Positions 1 to 9,683 of a stretch of DNA of 50,912 nt are shown here, one piece after another. The position numbers and the translations under genes were made by a program. Location of the stretch: assembly GCF_943590815.1 (NCBI RefSeq), contig NZ_CALSBS010000029.1, positions 1 through 50,912 on the forward strand, given 5' to 3'. The notes under the pieces were generated by a model. The model did not search any database, was not told where the DNA came from, and worked only from the letters and a program-made list of their open reading frames with translations. This DNA is from Pseudocitrobacter vendiensis. GTDB lineage: Bacteria > Pseudomonadota > Gammaproteobacteria > Enterobacterales > Enterobacteriaceae. Positions within the stretch are counted from its first letter, which is position 1, and each line of letters begins with the position of its first letter.

Positions 1-44
1 AAGAGCAGTGCCGCTTCGCTTTTTCTCAGCGGCGCGGGGTGTGC

Positions 45-72
45 ATAATACGCCATCCCGCTACAGAGTCAA
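45..72 (-). promoter_or_regulatory. rRNA operon P2 promoter
   Basis: Read on the minus strand, TTGACT (67-72) and TATTAT (45-50) are separated by 16 bp. They are followed by GCACACCCCGCGCC, the signature of enterobacterial rrn P2 promoters. The leader then runs to the left edge, where TGCTCTT at 1-7 looks like the start of the boxA antitermination element. The rRNA genes themselves lie outside the window. In E. coli the rrnG operon sits at this place, next to clpB. Confidence 0.9.
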
Positions 73-135
73 GGTTTATTTTCACTCTGTTGACCCGGCG
101 GCATGTTGGCCGTTGTTCCGTGTCAGTGGGGGCGC

Positions 136-163
136 ATTATAGGGAGTAATTGAGATCTCGCAA
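136..163 (-). promoter_or_regulatory. rRNA operon P1 promoter
   Basis: On the minus strand TTGCGA (158-163) and a perfect TATAAT (136-141) are separated by 16 bp, the short spacer typical of rrn P1 promoters. A GC-rich GCGCC discriminator follows. Upstream (164-240) is AT-rich, as expected for an UP element and Fis sites, although I could not place individual Fis sites. It lies about 90 bp upstream of P2, so this is the usual tandem P1-P2 arrangement, subject in the family to growth-rate and ppGpp control. Confidence 0.88.
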
Positions 164-231
164 GCATAAAATACAAAAAACTTCTCAATCGCTCACTTTT
201 CATTCAATTTACTTATTCTTCCCTGGTTTAT

Positions 232-259
232 AAACAAAAACGAGCCCCTGAGGGCCCGT
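232..259 (-). terminator. clpB terminator
   Basis: A hairpin at 240-259 (outer stem ACG/CGT, inner GGGC/GCCC, one mismatch between) is followed on the minus strand by TTTTTGTTT. It lies 17 bp beyond the clpB stop codon and separates clpB transcription from the rRNA promoters. Confidence 0.75.
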
Positions 260-276
260 TTTTGCATTTTTGTGAC

Positions 277-2850
277 TTACTGCACTGCCACAATATGATC
301 GTCTTTAACGTCCAGACGTATCGTTTTCCCAGGAACCAGCTCACCGGATAAGATTTGCTGCGCCAGCGGGTTTTCAATTTGCTGCTGAATAGCGCGTTTC
401 AACGGACGCGCGCCATATACCGGGTCATAACCGTTTTTACTCAACAGATGCAGCGCCTCATCGGAGATCTGCGTTTCATAACCGCGCTCTTCCAGACGTT
501 TGTACAGACGTTGCAGCTGAATCTGTGCAATTGAGGCTATGTGTGCTTCACCCAGCGGATGGAACACAACCACTTCATCAATACGGTTGATGAATTCCGG
601 ACGGAAGCTCTGACTGACCACGCCCAGCACCAGATCTTTCATATGACCGTAATCCAGCTCACCAAAGCGTTCCTGAATCAGATCAGAACCCAGGTTAGAG
701 GTCATAATCACTACCGTATTACGGAAGTCGACCGTCCTCCCCTGCCCGTCGGTCAGACGACCATCGTCCAGCACCTGCAGCAGAATGTTAAACACATCCG
801 GGTGCGCTTTCTCTACTTCATCCAGCAGGATGACTGAGTATGGGCGACGGCGTACGGCTTCGGTCAGATAGCCGCCTTCTTCATAACCGACATATCCCGG
901 AGGCGCACCAACCAGACGAGACACGGAGTGTTTCTCCATAAACTCGGACATATCGATACGCACCATCGCATCATCGCTATCGAACATAAAGTTCGCCAGC
1001 GCCTTACACAGCTCCGTTTTACCAACACCGGTTGGCCCCAGGAACAGGAACGAACCGATTGGACGGTTAGGATCGGAGAGCCCGGCACGGCTACGGCGAA
1101 TCGCGTTCGATACCGCTTCCACCGCTTCGTTCTGACCAATCACCCGGCTATGCAGGTCTTGCTCCATACGCAGCAGTTTTTCGCGCTCGCCTTCCAGCAT
1201 GCGCGCAACCGGGATCCCGGTCCAGCGTGCCAACACTTCGGCGATTTCCGCATCCGTTACACGGTTACGCAGCAGACGCATAGTTTTACCTTCGGACTGG
1301 GTCGCCGCCGCCAGCTGTTTCTCCAGTTCCGGAATTTTACCGTACTGCAGTTCAGACATCCGCCCCAGGTCACCCACGCGGCGCGCCTGCTCAATGGCGA
1401 TTTTCGCCTGCTCAAGCTCTGCTTTAATCGTCTGCGTACCGGAAAGCGAAGCTTTCTCTGCCTTCCACTCTTCTTCTAATACTGAATACTGGCGTTCTTT
1501 GTCTTCAAGCTCATCATTCAGCATGTCGAGACGTTTCAGGCTGGCTTCGTCAGACTCTTTCTTCAGCGCCTGCTGTTCCAGTTTCAACTGAATGATACGG
1601 CGATCGAGGCGGTCGAGTTCTTCCGGCTTCGAGTCAATCTGCATACGAATGCTGGACGCCGCTTCATCAATCAGGTCAATCGCTTTATCCGGCAACTGAC
1701 GGTCGGCAATATAACGATGGGAAAGCGTTGCCGCCGCGACAATAGCCGGGTCGGTGATTTGCACGTGGTGATGCAGCTCATAACGTTCTTTCAGGCCACG
1801 CAGGATCGCGATGGTATCTTCAACGGACGGTTCTGCCACAAACACTTTCTGGAAACGACGTTCCAGCGCCGCATCTTTTTCAATGTACTGGCGATATTCA
1901 TCAAGGGTGGTCGCGCCCACGCAGTGCAGTTCACCACGGGCCAGCGCCGGTTTCAGCATGTTCCCGGCGTCCATTGCGCCATCGGCTTTACCTGCGCCCA
2001 CCATGGTGTGCAGCTCATCGATAAACAGAATGACGTTGCCTTCCTGTTTCGACAGATCGTTCAGCACGCCTTTCAGACGTTCTTCAAACTCACCGCGATA
2101 TTTCGCCCCGGCCACCAGCGCGCCCATATCCAGCGCCAGTACGCGGCGGCCTTTCAGCCCTTCCGGCACTTCACCATTCACGATACGCTGCGCCAGCCCT
2201 TCGACGATGGCTGTTTTACCAACGCCAGGTTCACCAATCAGCACCGGGTTATTTTTAGTACGACGTTGCAGCACCTGAATGGTGCGGCGAATTTCTTCAT
2301 CACGACCGATGACCGGGTCAAGCTTGCCCTGCTCGGCACGCTCGGTCAGGTCGACGGTATATTTTTTCAATGCCTGACGTTGGTCTTCGGCATTTTGATC
2401 GTTCACGCTCTCCCCTCCGCGCATCTGTTGAATCGCCTGAGTAATGTTGGCGGTCGTCGCCCCTGCAGATTTCAGCAGGTCGGCCAGTGAGCCGCGAGAC
2501 TCAAGCGCGGCCAGAACAAACAGTTCTGACGAAATAAAGTTGTCGCCCTGTTTTTGCGCCAGTTTGTCGCAAAGATTCAGCACACGCACCAGATCCTGCG
2601 AAGGCTGGACGTCGCCGCCGGTGCCTTCCACCTGCGGTAATCGGCTTAATGCCTGATCGATAGCCGTGCGAAGCTGGCCCGCATTAATGCCGGCAGTGGT
2701 TAACAAAGGACGAATCGAACCCCCTTCCTGATTCAGTAAGGCGCTCATTAAATGAAGTGGTTCGATAAACTGGTTGTCGTGCCCCAGTGCGAGAGACTGG
2801 GCATCGGCGAGAGCAAGCTGGAATTTGTTAGTAAGACGATCCAGACGCAT
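277..2850 (-). CDS. clpB: ClpB disaggregase (Hsp100 AAA+ ATPase)
   Basis: ClpB is the hexameric cytoplasmic AAA+ disaggregase that works with DnaK/DnaJ/GrpE to pull polypeptides out of aggregates. The protein is 857 residues, the E. coli length. It has the N-terminal Clp repeat domain (about 1-145), a first ATPase module with Walker A GEPGVGKT (about 206-213), the coiled-coil middle domain (about 400-530), and a second ATPase module with Walker A GPTGVGKT (about 605-612). I chose the ATG at 2850 ([10 protein letters not shown]) because GGAGG lies just upstream; an in-frame ATG four codons earlier has no such site. In E. coli a second, shorter ClpB starts internally near residue 149, and the same region (MRGGESV) is present here. 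The gene has its own sigma-32 promoter and lies downstream of rluD-pgeF on the same strand. Confidence 0.98.
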   Translation of the reverse strand: MRLDRLTNKFQLALADAQSLALGHDNQFIEPLHLMSALLNQEGGSIRPLLTTAGINAGQLRTAIDQALSRLPQVEGTGGDVQPSQDLVRVLNLCDKLAQKQGDNFISSELFVLAALESRGSLADLLKSAGATTANITQAIQQMRGGESVNDQNAEDQRQALKKYTVDLTERAEQGKLDPVIGRDEEIRRTIQVLQRRTKNNPVLIGEPGVGKTAIVEGLAQRIVNGEVPEGLKGRRVLALDMGALVAGAKYRGEFEERLKGVLNDLSKQEGNVILFIDELHTMVGAGKADGAMDAGNMLKPALARGELHCVGATTLDEYRQYIEKDAALERRFQKVFVAEPSVEDTIAILRGLKERYELHHHVQITDPAIVAAATLSHRYIADRQLPDKAIDLIDEAASSIRMQIDSKPEELDRLDRRIIQLKLEQQALKKESDEASLKRLDMLNDELEDKERQYSVLEEEWKAEKASLSGTQTIKAELEQAKIAIEQARRVGDLGRMSELQYGKIPELEKQLAAATQSEGKTMRLLRNRVTDAEIAEVLARWTGIPVARMLEGEREKLLRMEQDLHSRVIGQNEAVEAVSNAIRRSRAGLSDPNRPIGSFLFLGPTGVGKTELCKALANFMFDSDDAMVRIDMSEFMEKHSVSRLVGAPPGYVGYEEGGYLTEAVRRRPYSVILLDEVEKAHPDVFNILLQVLDDGRLTDGQGRTVDFRNTVVIMTSNLGSDLIQERFGELDYGHMKDLVLGVVSQSFRPEFINRIDEVVVFHPLGEAHIASIAQIQLQRLYKRLEERGYETQISDEALHLLSKNGYDPVYGARPLKRAIQQQIENPLAQQILSGELVPGKTIRLDVKDDHIVAVQ

Positions 2851-2889
2851 AATTCCTCCCATAACAGGTCAATTTTGCTACTGGAGATT

Positions 2890-2918
2890 AAATGAGGTCA
2901 TCCCTCAATTATTCAAGG
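2890..2918 (-). promoter_or_regulatory. Sigma-32 heat-shock promoter of clpB
   Basis: On the minus strand CCTTGAA (2912-2918) is followed after 14 bp by CCTCATTT (2890-2897). This fits the sigma-32 consensus CTTGAAA...CCCCATNT and agrees with the position known for E. coli clpB. It lies 39 bp upstream of the clpB start codon, in the pgeF-clpB gap. Confidence 0.85.
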
Positions 2919-2978
2919 TTAATGACCTGTTTAATGCGAAAAATAAGTCAGCCTTCTGGATCGTCTTGATTCTTTAGG

Positions 2979-3710
2979 TTATATCAGCCAAATGAAACTT
3001 GCCATACGACCTGTAGTACGGTCACGACGATATGAGAAAAAATCATCGTTTTGGCTGAAGGTACAGCGGTCACCGCCGTAGATGCGCTGCACACCGACAT
3101 TACCCAGACGCTGACGCGCCAGTAGATAAATATCAGCATAGTACTTTTCGCCCGCCGCGCGAAACGCGGCAGTTGCCTGAAGGTCTTTCGCCATAAAGGC
3201 GTCACGCACTTCCGGCCCCACTTCAAACGCCGTTGGGCCAATCGCCGGGCCAAGCCACGCCATGATATTTTCTGGGCGATCGTTAAAGCAGGCAACGGTT
3301 TCTTCCAGCACGCCTTCACACAGCCCGCGCCAGCCTGCATGCGCCGCAGCCACTTCTGTTCCGTCGAGATTACAGAACAGTACCGGAAGACAATCGGCGG
3401 TCATCACCGCACAAACGGTGCCCGGCGTATTGCTGTATGAGGCATCGGCACGTTTTGATTCATACGGCCCGCCGCTTAAGCGCAGTACATCTTTACCGTG
3501 AACCTGTTCAAGCCAGACGGGATTAGCTGGTAAGCCGCCCGCTGCAAACAAGCGGCGGCGATTCTCTTCGACATCGTCTGGATTATCACCGCAATGCGCG
3601 CCCAGATTCAGCGAATCGTAAGGCGCTTGACTCACACCGCCTTTACGGGTGGAACTACAGGATGCCACGCGCTTCGGCTGCGGCCACTGCGGGATAATCA
3701 ATGATGTCAT
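2979..3710 (-). CDS. pgeF: PgeF/YfiH, DUF152 peptidoglycan editing factor
   Basis: This is a 243-residue YfiH-family protein of the E. coli length. The family (DUF152, once annotated as laccase or polyphenol oxidase) binds a metal through conserved His and Cys residues. E. coli PgeF is reported to act in peptidoglycan quality control by preventing serine in place of L-alanine at the first position of the stem peptide; purine nucleoside phosphorylase activity is also reported for the family. The ligand motifs are visible: EQVHGKD (His), MTADCLPVLF (Cys) and AAHAGWRGL (His). The start overlaps the rluD stop by 4 bp, so the two are translationally coupled, and clpB follows downstream. Confidence 0.92.
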   Translation of the reverse strand: MTSLIIPQWPQPKRVASCSSTRKGGVSQAPYDSLNLGAHCGDNPDDVEENRRRLFAAGGLPANPVWLEQVHGKDVLRLSGGPYESKRADASYSNTPGTVCAVMTADCLPVLFCNLDGTEVAAAHAGWRGLCEGVLEETVACFNDRPENIMAWLGPAIGPTAFEVGPEVRDAFMAKDLQATAAFRAAGEKYYADIYLLARQRLGNVGVQRIYGGDRCTFSQNDDFFSYRRDRTTGRMASFIWLI

Positions 3711-4687
3711 AACCAGTCCACATCGTCCTTATGTTCTTCAAAATCGGCGCGCATCGCGTCGATAAGATCGACCATATCCTGCGGAATTGGCGCATGCCAT
3801 TCCATTTCAATACCGGTGATTGGATGATAAAGGCGCAGCATGGTGGCATGCAGTGCCTGACGATCAAATTTACGCAGCGCGGAGATGAACTCATCCGACG
3901 CGCCTTTTGGTGGACGCGGACGCCCGCCGTAAACCTGATCGCCCACCAGCGGGTGCGTGATATGGGCCATGTGCACGCGGATCTGGTGCGTACGTCCTGT
4001 TTCAAGACGCAGCCGCAGACGCGTGTGCACACGGAAGTGTTCCATGATGCGATAGTGCGTGACCGCGGGTTTACCCATCGGATGCACCGCCATATGCGTA
4101 CGTTTGGTTGGGTGACGGCTAATCGGCTCTTCAACCGTACCGCCCGCTGTCATGTGACCAATCGCCACCGCTTCATATTCACGGGTGATTTCACGCAGTT
4201 GCAGCGATTCCACCAGACGCGTTTGCGCCGGAACGGTTTTCGCCACAACCATCAGGCCCGTGGTGTCTTTATCCAGACGATGGACAATACCCGCACGCGG
4301 CACATCGGCAATCGGCGGATAATAATGCAGCAGCGCGTTAAGCACTGTGCCATCCGGATTACCGGCACCAGGGTGCACCACCAGGTCACGCGGTTTGTTG
4401 ATGACAATAATGTCATCGTCTTCATAGACGATGTTCAGTGGAATATCCTGAGGTTCAAAACGGATATCTTCGTCAATCTCCGCGTTGATGGCGACGGTCT
4501 CGCCCCCCAACACTTTTTCTTTCGGTTTGTCGCAAATTTGACCATTAACCTGCACGCGCTGGTCAAGAATCCATTCTTTTATGCGAGATCGCGAATAATC
4601 AGGGAACAATTCGGCCAAAGCTTGATCTAAGCGTTGACCAAGTTGGTTTTCGGAGACCGTTGCGGTGAGTTCTACTCGTTGTGCCAT
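3707..4687 (-). CDS. rluD: RluD, 23S rRNA pseudouridine(1911/1915/1917) synthase
   Basis: RluD makes the three pseudouridines in helix 69 of 23S rRNA and is needed for normal ribosome assembly and termination. At 326 residues it has the family length. It has an N-terminal S4 RNA-binding domain (about 18-80) and an RsuA/RluA-type catalytic domain. The active-site motif HRLDKDTTG carries the nucleophilic aspartate at residue 139. The gene is divergent from bamD, with 131 bp between the two starts, and overlaps pgeF by ATGA. Confidence 0.96.
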   Translation of the reverse strand: MAQRVELTATVSENQLGQRLDQALAELFPDYSRSRIKEWILDQRVQVNGQICDKPKEKVLGGETVAINAEIDEDIRFEPQDIPLNIVYEDDDIIVINKPRDLVVHPGAGNPDGTVLNALLHYYPPIADVPRAGIVHRLDKDTTGLMVVAKTVPAQTRLVESLQLREITREYEAVAIGHMTAGGTVEEPISRHPTKRTHMAVHPMGKPAVTHYRIMEHFRVHTRLRLRLETGRTHQIRVHMAHITHPLVGDQVYGGRPRPPKGASDEFISALRKFDRQALHATMLRLYHPITGIEMEWHAPIPQDMVDLIDAMRADFEEHKDDVDWL

Positions 4688-4818
4688 ATACAGCTTCTTC
4701 GTTAACGTTGGGTTTTTACGGCTTTGCCGTTTAATATAGTGTGCTATTGTAGCTGGTCTTAACCGGGAGCAGGAACAGAGAATCTCCCGTAAAACATTTT
4801 GAGGAAAGTCAAAACGTC

Positions 4819-5562
4819 ATGACGCGCATGAAATATCTGGTGGCAGCCGCCACGTTGAGCCTGTTTTTGGCGGGTTGCTCGGGTTCAAAGGAAGAAGTAC
4901 CTGATAATCCGCCAAATGAGATTTACGCGACCGCTCAACAAAAGTTGCAGGACGGTAACTGGAAACAAGCGATAACGCAACTGGAAGCGTTGGATAACCG
5001 TTATCCGTTTGGTCCGTACTCTCAGCAGGTACAGCTGGATCTGATCTACGCGTACTATAAAAATGCCGATCTTCCACTGGCTCAGGCGGCCATCGACCGT
5101 TTTATTCGTCTTAACCCGACGCACCCAAACATTGATTATGTCATGTATATGCGTGGCCTGACCAACATGGCGCTGGATGACAGTGCACTGCAAGGCTTCT
5201 TCGGGGTTGACCGCTCTGACCGCGATCCGCAGCACGCGCGTGACGCCTTCAATGACTTCTCTAAACTGGTTCGCGGCTATCCGAACAGCCAGTACGTCAC
5301 GGATGCGAACAAACGTCTGGTGTTCCTGAAAGATCGCCTGGCCAAGTACGAGCTGTCGGTCGTTGATTACTACACTGACCGTGGCGCATGGGTTGCCGTG
5401 GTAAACCGCGTTGAAAACATGCTGCGCGATTTCCCGGATACACAGGCCACTCGCGATGCGCTACCGAAAATGGAAAACGCGTACCGTCAGATGCAAATGA
5501 CGGCGCAGGCTGACAAAGTCGCGAAAATCATTGCGGCAAACAGCAGCAGCACGCAATCCTGA
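4819..5562 (+). CDS. bamD: BamD, outer membrane assembly lipoprotein
   Basis: BamD (YfiO) is the essential lipoprotein of the BAM complex. It binds BamA and BamC/E on the periplasmic face of the outer membrane and takes part in substrate recognition. The signal peptide ends in the lipobox LAGC with the lipidated cysteine at residue 20. The rest is built of TPR helices (about 30-240). The 247 residues are two more than in E. coli, with the difference at the C-terminal tail (SSSTQS). A GAGGAAA ribosome site precedes the ATG. A strong terminator follows, so the gene is likely monocistronic. I found no sigma-E promoter I could defend in the bamD-rluD gap. Confidence 0.97.
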   Translation: MTRMKYLVAAATLSLFLAGCSGSKEEVPDNPPNEIYATAQQKLQDGNWKQAITQLEALDNRYPFGPYSQQVQLDLIYAYYKNADLPLAQAAIDRFIRLNPTHPNIDYVMYMRGLTNMALDDSALQGFFGVDRSDRDPQHARDAFNDFSKLVRGYPNSQYVTDANKRLVFLKDRLAKYELSVVDYYTDRGAWVAVVNRVENMLRDFPDTQATRDALPKMENAYRQMQMTAQADKVAKIIAANSSSTQS

Positions 5563-5579
5563 TTTCGAACGCAAGCAAA

Positions 5580-5607
5580 ACGGCAGCCCTCGGGCTGCCG
5601 TTTTTTT
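5580..5607 (+). terminator. bamD Rho-independent terminator
   Basis: A near-perfect hairpin (ACGGCAGCCC TCG GGGCTGCCGT type, core 5581-5600) is followed by seven T residues. It lies 18 bp after the bamD stop. Confidence 0.93.
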
Positions 5608-5752
5608 ATCCGTTTCACCTGCCCGCTGAACCGCTTTAGCGGCAAGTCATCTCATCAAATATGACCGCCTTTTTCCCTTTCGACAAGGAAAAGATCGCCT
5701 GTTCCTGCCCTGCCTCACAAAACAGTTTCCTTGACAAAAAGTGACAAAAAAA

Positions 5753-6169
<417 letters not shown>

Positions 6170-6192
6170 AACTGAACTTTGAGTGTATCGCC

Positions 6193-6216
6193 AACGCGCC
6201 TTCGGGCGCGTTTTTT
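6193..6216 (+). terminator. raiA Rho-independent terminator
   Basis: AACGCGCC and GGCGCGTT pair around a TTCG tetraloop (6193-6212) and a T tract follows to 6216. The pheL promoter begins immediately after it. Confidence 0.93.
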
Positions 6217-6217
6217 A

Positions 6218-6247
6218 TTGACAGAAGGAAAACGGAGCAGGTACTGT
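6218..6247 (+). promoter_or_regulatory. Probable pheL-pheA promoter
   Basis: A perfect TTGACA (6218-6223) lies in the place of the E. coli pheA -35 element. The best -10 candidate is TACTGT (6242-6247) after 18 bp, which is weak. The -35 call is good; the -10 is uncertain. Confidence 0.5.
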
Positions 6248-6277
6248 TACCTGACACACTGTAAGGAATCATCATTC

Positions 6278-6325
6278 GTGAAATCTGTTCTGTTTTTCTT
6301 CGCATTCTTTTTTACCTTCCCCTGA
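6278..6325 (+). CDS. pheL: pheA operon leader peptide
   Basis: This is a 15-codon leader peptide, MKSVLFFFAFFFTFP, with seven phenylalanine codons in two triplets and one single. Stalling of the ribosome at these codons when Phe-tRNA is scarce prevents formation of the downstream terminator and lets pheA be expressed. The E. coli peptide is the same length and shares FFFAFFFTFP. Here the start codon appears to be GTG, preceded by TAAGGA, rather than ATG; no in-frame ATG lies nearby. Too short for routine gene finding, but the context makes it secure. Confidence 0.93.
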   Translation: MKSVLFFFAFFFTFP

Positions 6326-6372
6326 ACGGGAGGCGTTTCGTCGTAAGATAAAGAATGCGAAGACGAACAATA

Positions 6373-6400
6373 AGGCCTCCCACTCCGGGGGGCCTTTTTT
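6373..6400 (+). terminator. pheA attenuator
   Basis: AGGCCTCCC (6373-6381) pairs with GGGGGGCCT (6387-6395) and runs into TTTTTT. It lies 48 bp after the pheL stop and 34 bp before pheA. The segment in between (GGGAGGCG at 6328-6335) can pair with the left arm of the terminator and so form the competing antiterminator. This is the classical phenylalanine attenuation arrangement. Confidence 0.9.
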
Positions 6401-6433
6401 ATTGGCAAGATTGATAACAATAAAGGCACAACT

Positions 6434-7594
6434 ATGACAGCGGAAAACCCGTTACTGGCTCTGCGCGACAAGATAAGCGCGCTGGATGAAAAATTACTGA
6501 CGCTGCTGGCCGAGCGTCGTGGTCTGGCAGTGGAAGTCGGCAAAGCGAAGCTGGCCTCCCATCGCCCGGTTCGCGACATTGACCGCGAGCGTGACCTGCT
6601 GGAACGTCTGATTGCGCTGGGTAAAACGCACCATCTTGACGCTCACTACATCACCCGCCTGTTCCAGCTTATCATCGAAGATTCCGTCCTCACGCAGCAG
6701 GCGTTGCTTCAGCAGCATCTTAATAAAATCAATCCGCACTCTGCGCGTATCGCCTTCCTGGGGCCAAAGGGCTCTTATTCACACCTTGCAGCGCGCCAGT
6801 ATGCCGCACGCCATTTCGAGCAATTTATTGAAAGCGGCTGCGCGAAATTTGCCGATATCTTTAATCATGTGGAAACGGGCCAGGCTGATTACGCCGTGGT
6901 GCCGATTGAAAACACCAGCTCAGGTGCCATTAACGACGTCTACGATCTGCTGCAACACACCAGCCTCTCAATCGTGGGTGAAATGACGATCGTTATCGAT
7001 CACTGCGTACTGGTATCCGGATCGACGGATCTCGACACTATCGACACGGTCTACAGCCATCCGCAGCCGTTCCAGCAGTGCAGCAAATTCCTTGCCCGCT
7101 ACCCGCACTGGAAAATTGAGTACACCGAAAGTACCTCGGCAGCGATGGAGAAAGTGGCGCAGGCCAATTCACCGCGTGTGGCTGCGCTAGGCAGCGAAGC
7201 CGGCGGCGCGCTGCACGGCTTGCAGGTTCTGGAACGTATTGAAGCCAATCAGACGCAAAACATTACCCGCTTCATCGTGCTGGCGCGTAAAGCGATTGAT
7301 GTCTCAGACCAGGTTCCGGCAAAAACCACATTGCTGATGGCGACTGGTCAACAGGCGGGCGCACTGGTAGAAGCACTGCTGGTGCTGCGCAACCATCACC
7401 TGATCATGACCAAACTGGAATCCCGCCCGATTCATGGCAACCCGTGGGAAGAGATGTTTTATCTCGATATTCAGGCCAACCTGGAATCGGAATCGATGCA
7501 AAAAGCGCTCAAGGAGCTGGGCAAAATTACCCGCTCCATGAAAGTGCTGGGCTGTTATCCGAGCGAGAACGTCGTTCCGGTTGATCCAGCTTAA
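6434..7594 (+). CDS. pheA: PheA, chorismate mutase/prephenate dehydratase (P-protein)
   Basis: The bifunctional P-protein converts chorismate to prephenate and then to phenylpyruvate, the committed branch to phenylalanine, in the cytoplasm. At 386 residues it matches E. coli. Domains: AroQ-type chorismate mutase (about 1-95), prephenate dehydratase (about 105-285, with ENTSSG), and a C-terminal ACT domain (about 297-380) with GALVEAL and [10 protein letters not shown], the residues that bind phenylalanine for feedback inhibition. Control is by the pheL attenuator. The stop overlaps by 4 bp the stop of the convergent SMP-30 gene, so no terminator fits between them. Confidence 0.98.
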   Translation: MTAENPLLALRDKISALDEKLLTLLAERRGLAVEVGKAKLASHRPVRDIDRERDLLERLIALGKTHHLDAHYITRLFQLIIEDSVLTQQALLQQHLNKINPHSARIAFLGPKGSYSHLAARQYAARHFEQFIESGCAKFADIFNHVETGQADYAVVPIENTSSGAINDVYDLLQHTSLSIVGEMTIVIDHCVLVSGSTDLDTIDTVYSHPQPFQQCSKFLARYPHWKIEYTESTSAAMEKVAQANSPRVAALGSEAGGALHGLQVLERIEANQTQNITRFIVLARKAIDVSDQVPAKTTLLMATGQQAGALVEALLVLRNHHLIMTKLESRPIHGNPWEEMFYLDIQANLESESMQKALKELGKITRSMKVLGCYPSENVVPVDPA

Positions 7595-8463
7595 CGCTCA
7601 ATAAACGGTAACTTCTTCATTCCTGCCACGCTGACGGGCAGGGTGAAGATGGCACCGGAAAGGGGATACTGCGCCACTTCTTCCGCCGACATGTTTTCCC
7701 GCGTGGTGGTAATAAAAAGCGTGCGCATATCTGGCCCGCCAAAACAGACCATGGTTGGGCAGCGCACCGGCATTCGGTACTCTTCCAGTTGTTCACCCTG
7801 CGGGGAAAAACGCGCAATACGCCAGCCATCAAACAGCGCACTCCAGTAACAGCCTTCTTCATCGACCGCCGCGCCGTCCGGAATCCCCTCCCCGGCCGCA
7901 AATAGATGAAAGATTTCACGCCTACCCGGTTCGCCGTCGTCATCAAGCGGCGTCCGATATATCACCGCGTTCGGCGTATCCGAGGTGTACATCCAGCGTT
8001 TATCCGCGCTGAACGCCAGGCCATTGGCACCGTGGATATCACACTGCACCACTTTTGGCGTCAAATCATTTGCGATTCGTACCAGCAACGCGCCGTTGTA
8101 ATCGCCCGGCCCCCAGAATGTCCCGGCGTAGAAACGGCCGTCCCGGTCCGTACCGCCGTCATTGAAGCGGGCCAGCGCCGGGTTGCTGGGGTTATCGCAA
8201 ATTTTGCGCACCAGCAGACCATGCTTATCCGCCAGCCAGATGGCGCTGCGTAGCGCCACAATAAACCCACCCTTTTCGCGCAATGCGAAACAGCCGACCT
8301 CTTCAGGAAACTGCAAAACCTGATGCTCGCCGCTTTGCGGATGATAGCGATGGATTTCGTATTCCAGGATATCGGCCCAGTATAGCGCCTGTTCCGACTC
8401 GCTCCAGGTGGGGCATTCCGGCAGGTGTCCGGCATAATCAAATAACGGTTGTGGCTCAGTCAT
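7591..8463 (-). CDS. SMP-30/gluconolactonase/LRE family hydrolase
   Basis: A 290-residue six-bladed beta-propeller of the SMP-30/gluconolactonase family, metal-dependent lactonases acting on sugar lactones; the substrate here is unknown. The three expected metal ligands are present: Glu16 (LPECPTW), Asn147 (GANGLAFS) and Asp196 ([10 protein letters not shown]), with Asn101 in RFNDGGTD lining the site. I prefer the ATG at 8463 because AGGGATGAG lies at proper spacing; an ATG three codons earlier overlaps that site. There is no signal peptide. The gene does not occur between pheA and tyrA in E. coli K-12. It starts 15 bp after the tyrA terminator, with no room for a full promoter, so expression may depend on read-through or on a promoter inside tyrA. 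Confidence 0.85.
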   Translation of the reverse strand: MTEPQPLFDYAGHLPECPTWSESEQALYWADILEYEIHRYHPQSGEHQVLQFPEEVGCFALREKGGFIVALRSAIWLADKHGLLVRKICDNPSNPALARFNDGGTDRDGRFYAGTFWGPGDYNGALLVRIANDLTPKVVQCDIHGANGLAFSADKRWMYTSDTPNAVIYRTPLDDDGEPGRREIFHLFAAGEGIPDGAAVDEEGCYWSALFDGWRIARFSPQGEQLEEYRMPVRCPTMVCFGGPDMRTLFITTTRENMSAEEVAQYPLSGAIFTLPVSVAGMKKLPFIER

Positions 8464-8474
8464 GCGTCTCATCC

Positions 8475-8510
8475 CTATAAAAAAGCCAGCGGGTTCCCCC
8501 TCTGGCTTTT
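8475..8510 (-). terminator. aroF-tyrA terminator
   Basis: AAAAGCCAG (8481-8489) pairs with CTGGCTTTT (8502-8510). On the minus strand the hairpin is followed by a T tract (TTTTTTATA, down to 8475). It sits 42 bp after the tyrA stop and directly before the SMP-30 gene. The stem is almost symmetric, so it could work in both directions. Confidence 0.85.
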
Positions 8511-8552
8511 AAGTATATACAGAATTTATTGCCGCTATGTGTGACGACGCTC

Positions 8553-9674
8553 TTAGGCGCGACTGTCGTTGGCCTGGCGCAGCAAGGTGCGACTTTCACT
8601 CTGGAAGCGCTGTGCGTAATCACCAAACCAGTGCTCCACTTTGCGGAAGCTGTCGATAAATGCCTGTTTATCATTCTGCTCCAGCAGGCTGATGGCCTCA
8701 CCAAAACGTTGGTAGTAACGCTTAATCAGCGCCAGATTATTGCCGGAAGACATAATAATGTCGGCGTAAAGCTGCGGATCCTGGGCAAACAGTCGGCCAA
8801 CCATCGCCAGTTCCAGGCGATAGATAGGCGAAGAGAGAGCCAGCAACTGTTCCAGCTGCACATTCTCTTCCGCCAGATGCAGGCCGTAAGCAAAGGTCGC
8901 GAAGTGGCGCAGCGCCTGAATAAGGGCCATGTTCTGATCATGCTCGACAGCGCTGATGCGATGCAGACGCGCCCCCCAAACCTGAATTTGCTCAAGGAAC
9001 CACTGGTACGCTTCCGGCTGACGCCCGTCACAGTACACCACCACCTGTTTCGCCAGGCTGCCGCTGTCTGGCCCGAACATCGGGTGTAGACCGACAACCG
9101 GGCCCGGATGCGCTTCCAGCATCGCCTGTAACGGCCCGGCTTTCACCGACGCCAGGTCAACCAGAATGCAGTCGGCAGGCAACGGCGGCAGCTTCGCGAT
9201 GATCTGCTCGGTGACATGAATCGGCACGCTGACGATCACCATACCCGCACCGGCAACAATCTCCTGTGCGCGCGACCAGTCGTCGCGTTCGAGAATGCGA
9301 ACCTGGTAGCCGGAAAGATTAAGCATTTTTTCAAACAAACGCCCCATCTGCCCGCCACCGCCGACGATAACGACAGGGCGCAGCTCAGGATGCAGCGTTT
9401 TGAAGCCTTTGTCGTTTTCGCTGGAGTACGACTCACGCATCACGCGACGCAGGACATCTTCAATCAAATCGGGCGGAACGCCAATCGATGCGGCCTCTTC
9501 CCGACGCGAGGCAAGCATCGTCGCTTCACGCTCGGGAACATAAATCGGCAGGCCATATTTGCTTTTGACCTCGCCAACTTCAGCCACCAGTTCAAGGCGA
9601 CGTGCCAGTAAACCCAGCAACGCCTTATCCACTTCATCAATTTGATCGCGCAGCGCGGTCAGTTCAGCAACCAT
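8553..9674 (-). CDS. tyrA: TyrA, chorismate mutase/prephenate dehydrogenase (T-protein)
   Basis: The bifunctional T-protein makes prephenate from chorismate and oxidises it with NAD to 4-hydroxyphenylpyruvate for tyrosine. The 373 residues match E. coli. It has an AroQ chorismate mutase domain (about 1-90) and a dehydrogenase domain (about 100-370) with the nucleotide-binding motif [11 protein letters not shown] and the segment [10 protein letters not shown]. The start lies 9 bp after the aroF stop, so the two form one operon under the TyrR-controlled aroF promoter. Confidence 0.98.
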   Translation of the reverse strand: MVAELTALRDQIDEVDKALLGLLARRLELVAEVGEVKSKYGLPIYVPEREATMLASRREEAASIGVPPDLIEDVLRRVMRESYSSENDKGFKTLHPELRPVVIVGGGGQMGRLFEKMLNLSGYQVRILERDDWSRAQEIVAGAGMVIVSVPIHVTEQIIAKLPPLPADCILVDLASVKAGPLQAMLEAHPGPVVGLHPMFGPDSGSLAKQVVVYCDGRQPEAYQWFLEQIQVWGARLHRISAVEHDQNMALIQALRHFATFAYGLHLAEENVQLEQLLALSSPIYRLELAMVGRLFAQDPQLYADIIMSSGNNLALIKRYYQRFGEAISLLEQNDKQAFIDSFRKVEHWFGDYAQRFQSESRTLLRQANDSRA

Positions 9675-9683
9675 ACAATCCTC

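Noticed and set aside
1-276. rRNA or tRNA gene at the left edge
   Set aside because: Only the promoters and the beginning of the leader are present; the rRNA coding part starts outside the window.
4688-4818. Sigma-E promoter for bamD
   Set aside because: GGTCTTAA resembles a -10 element but no GGAACTT-like -35 lies at the right distance.
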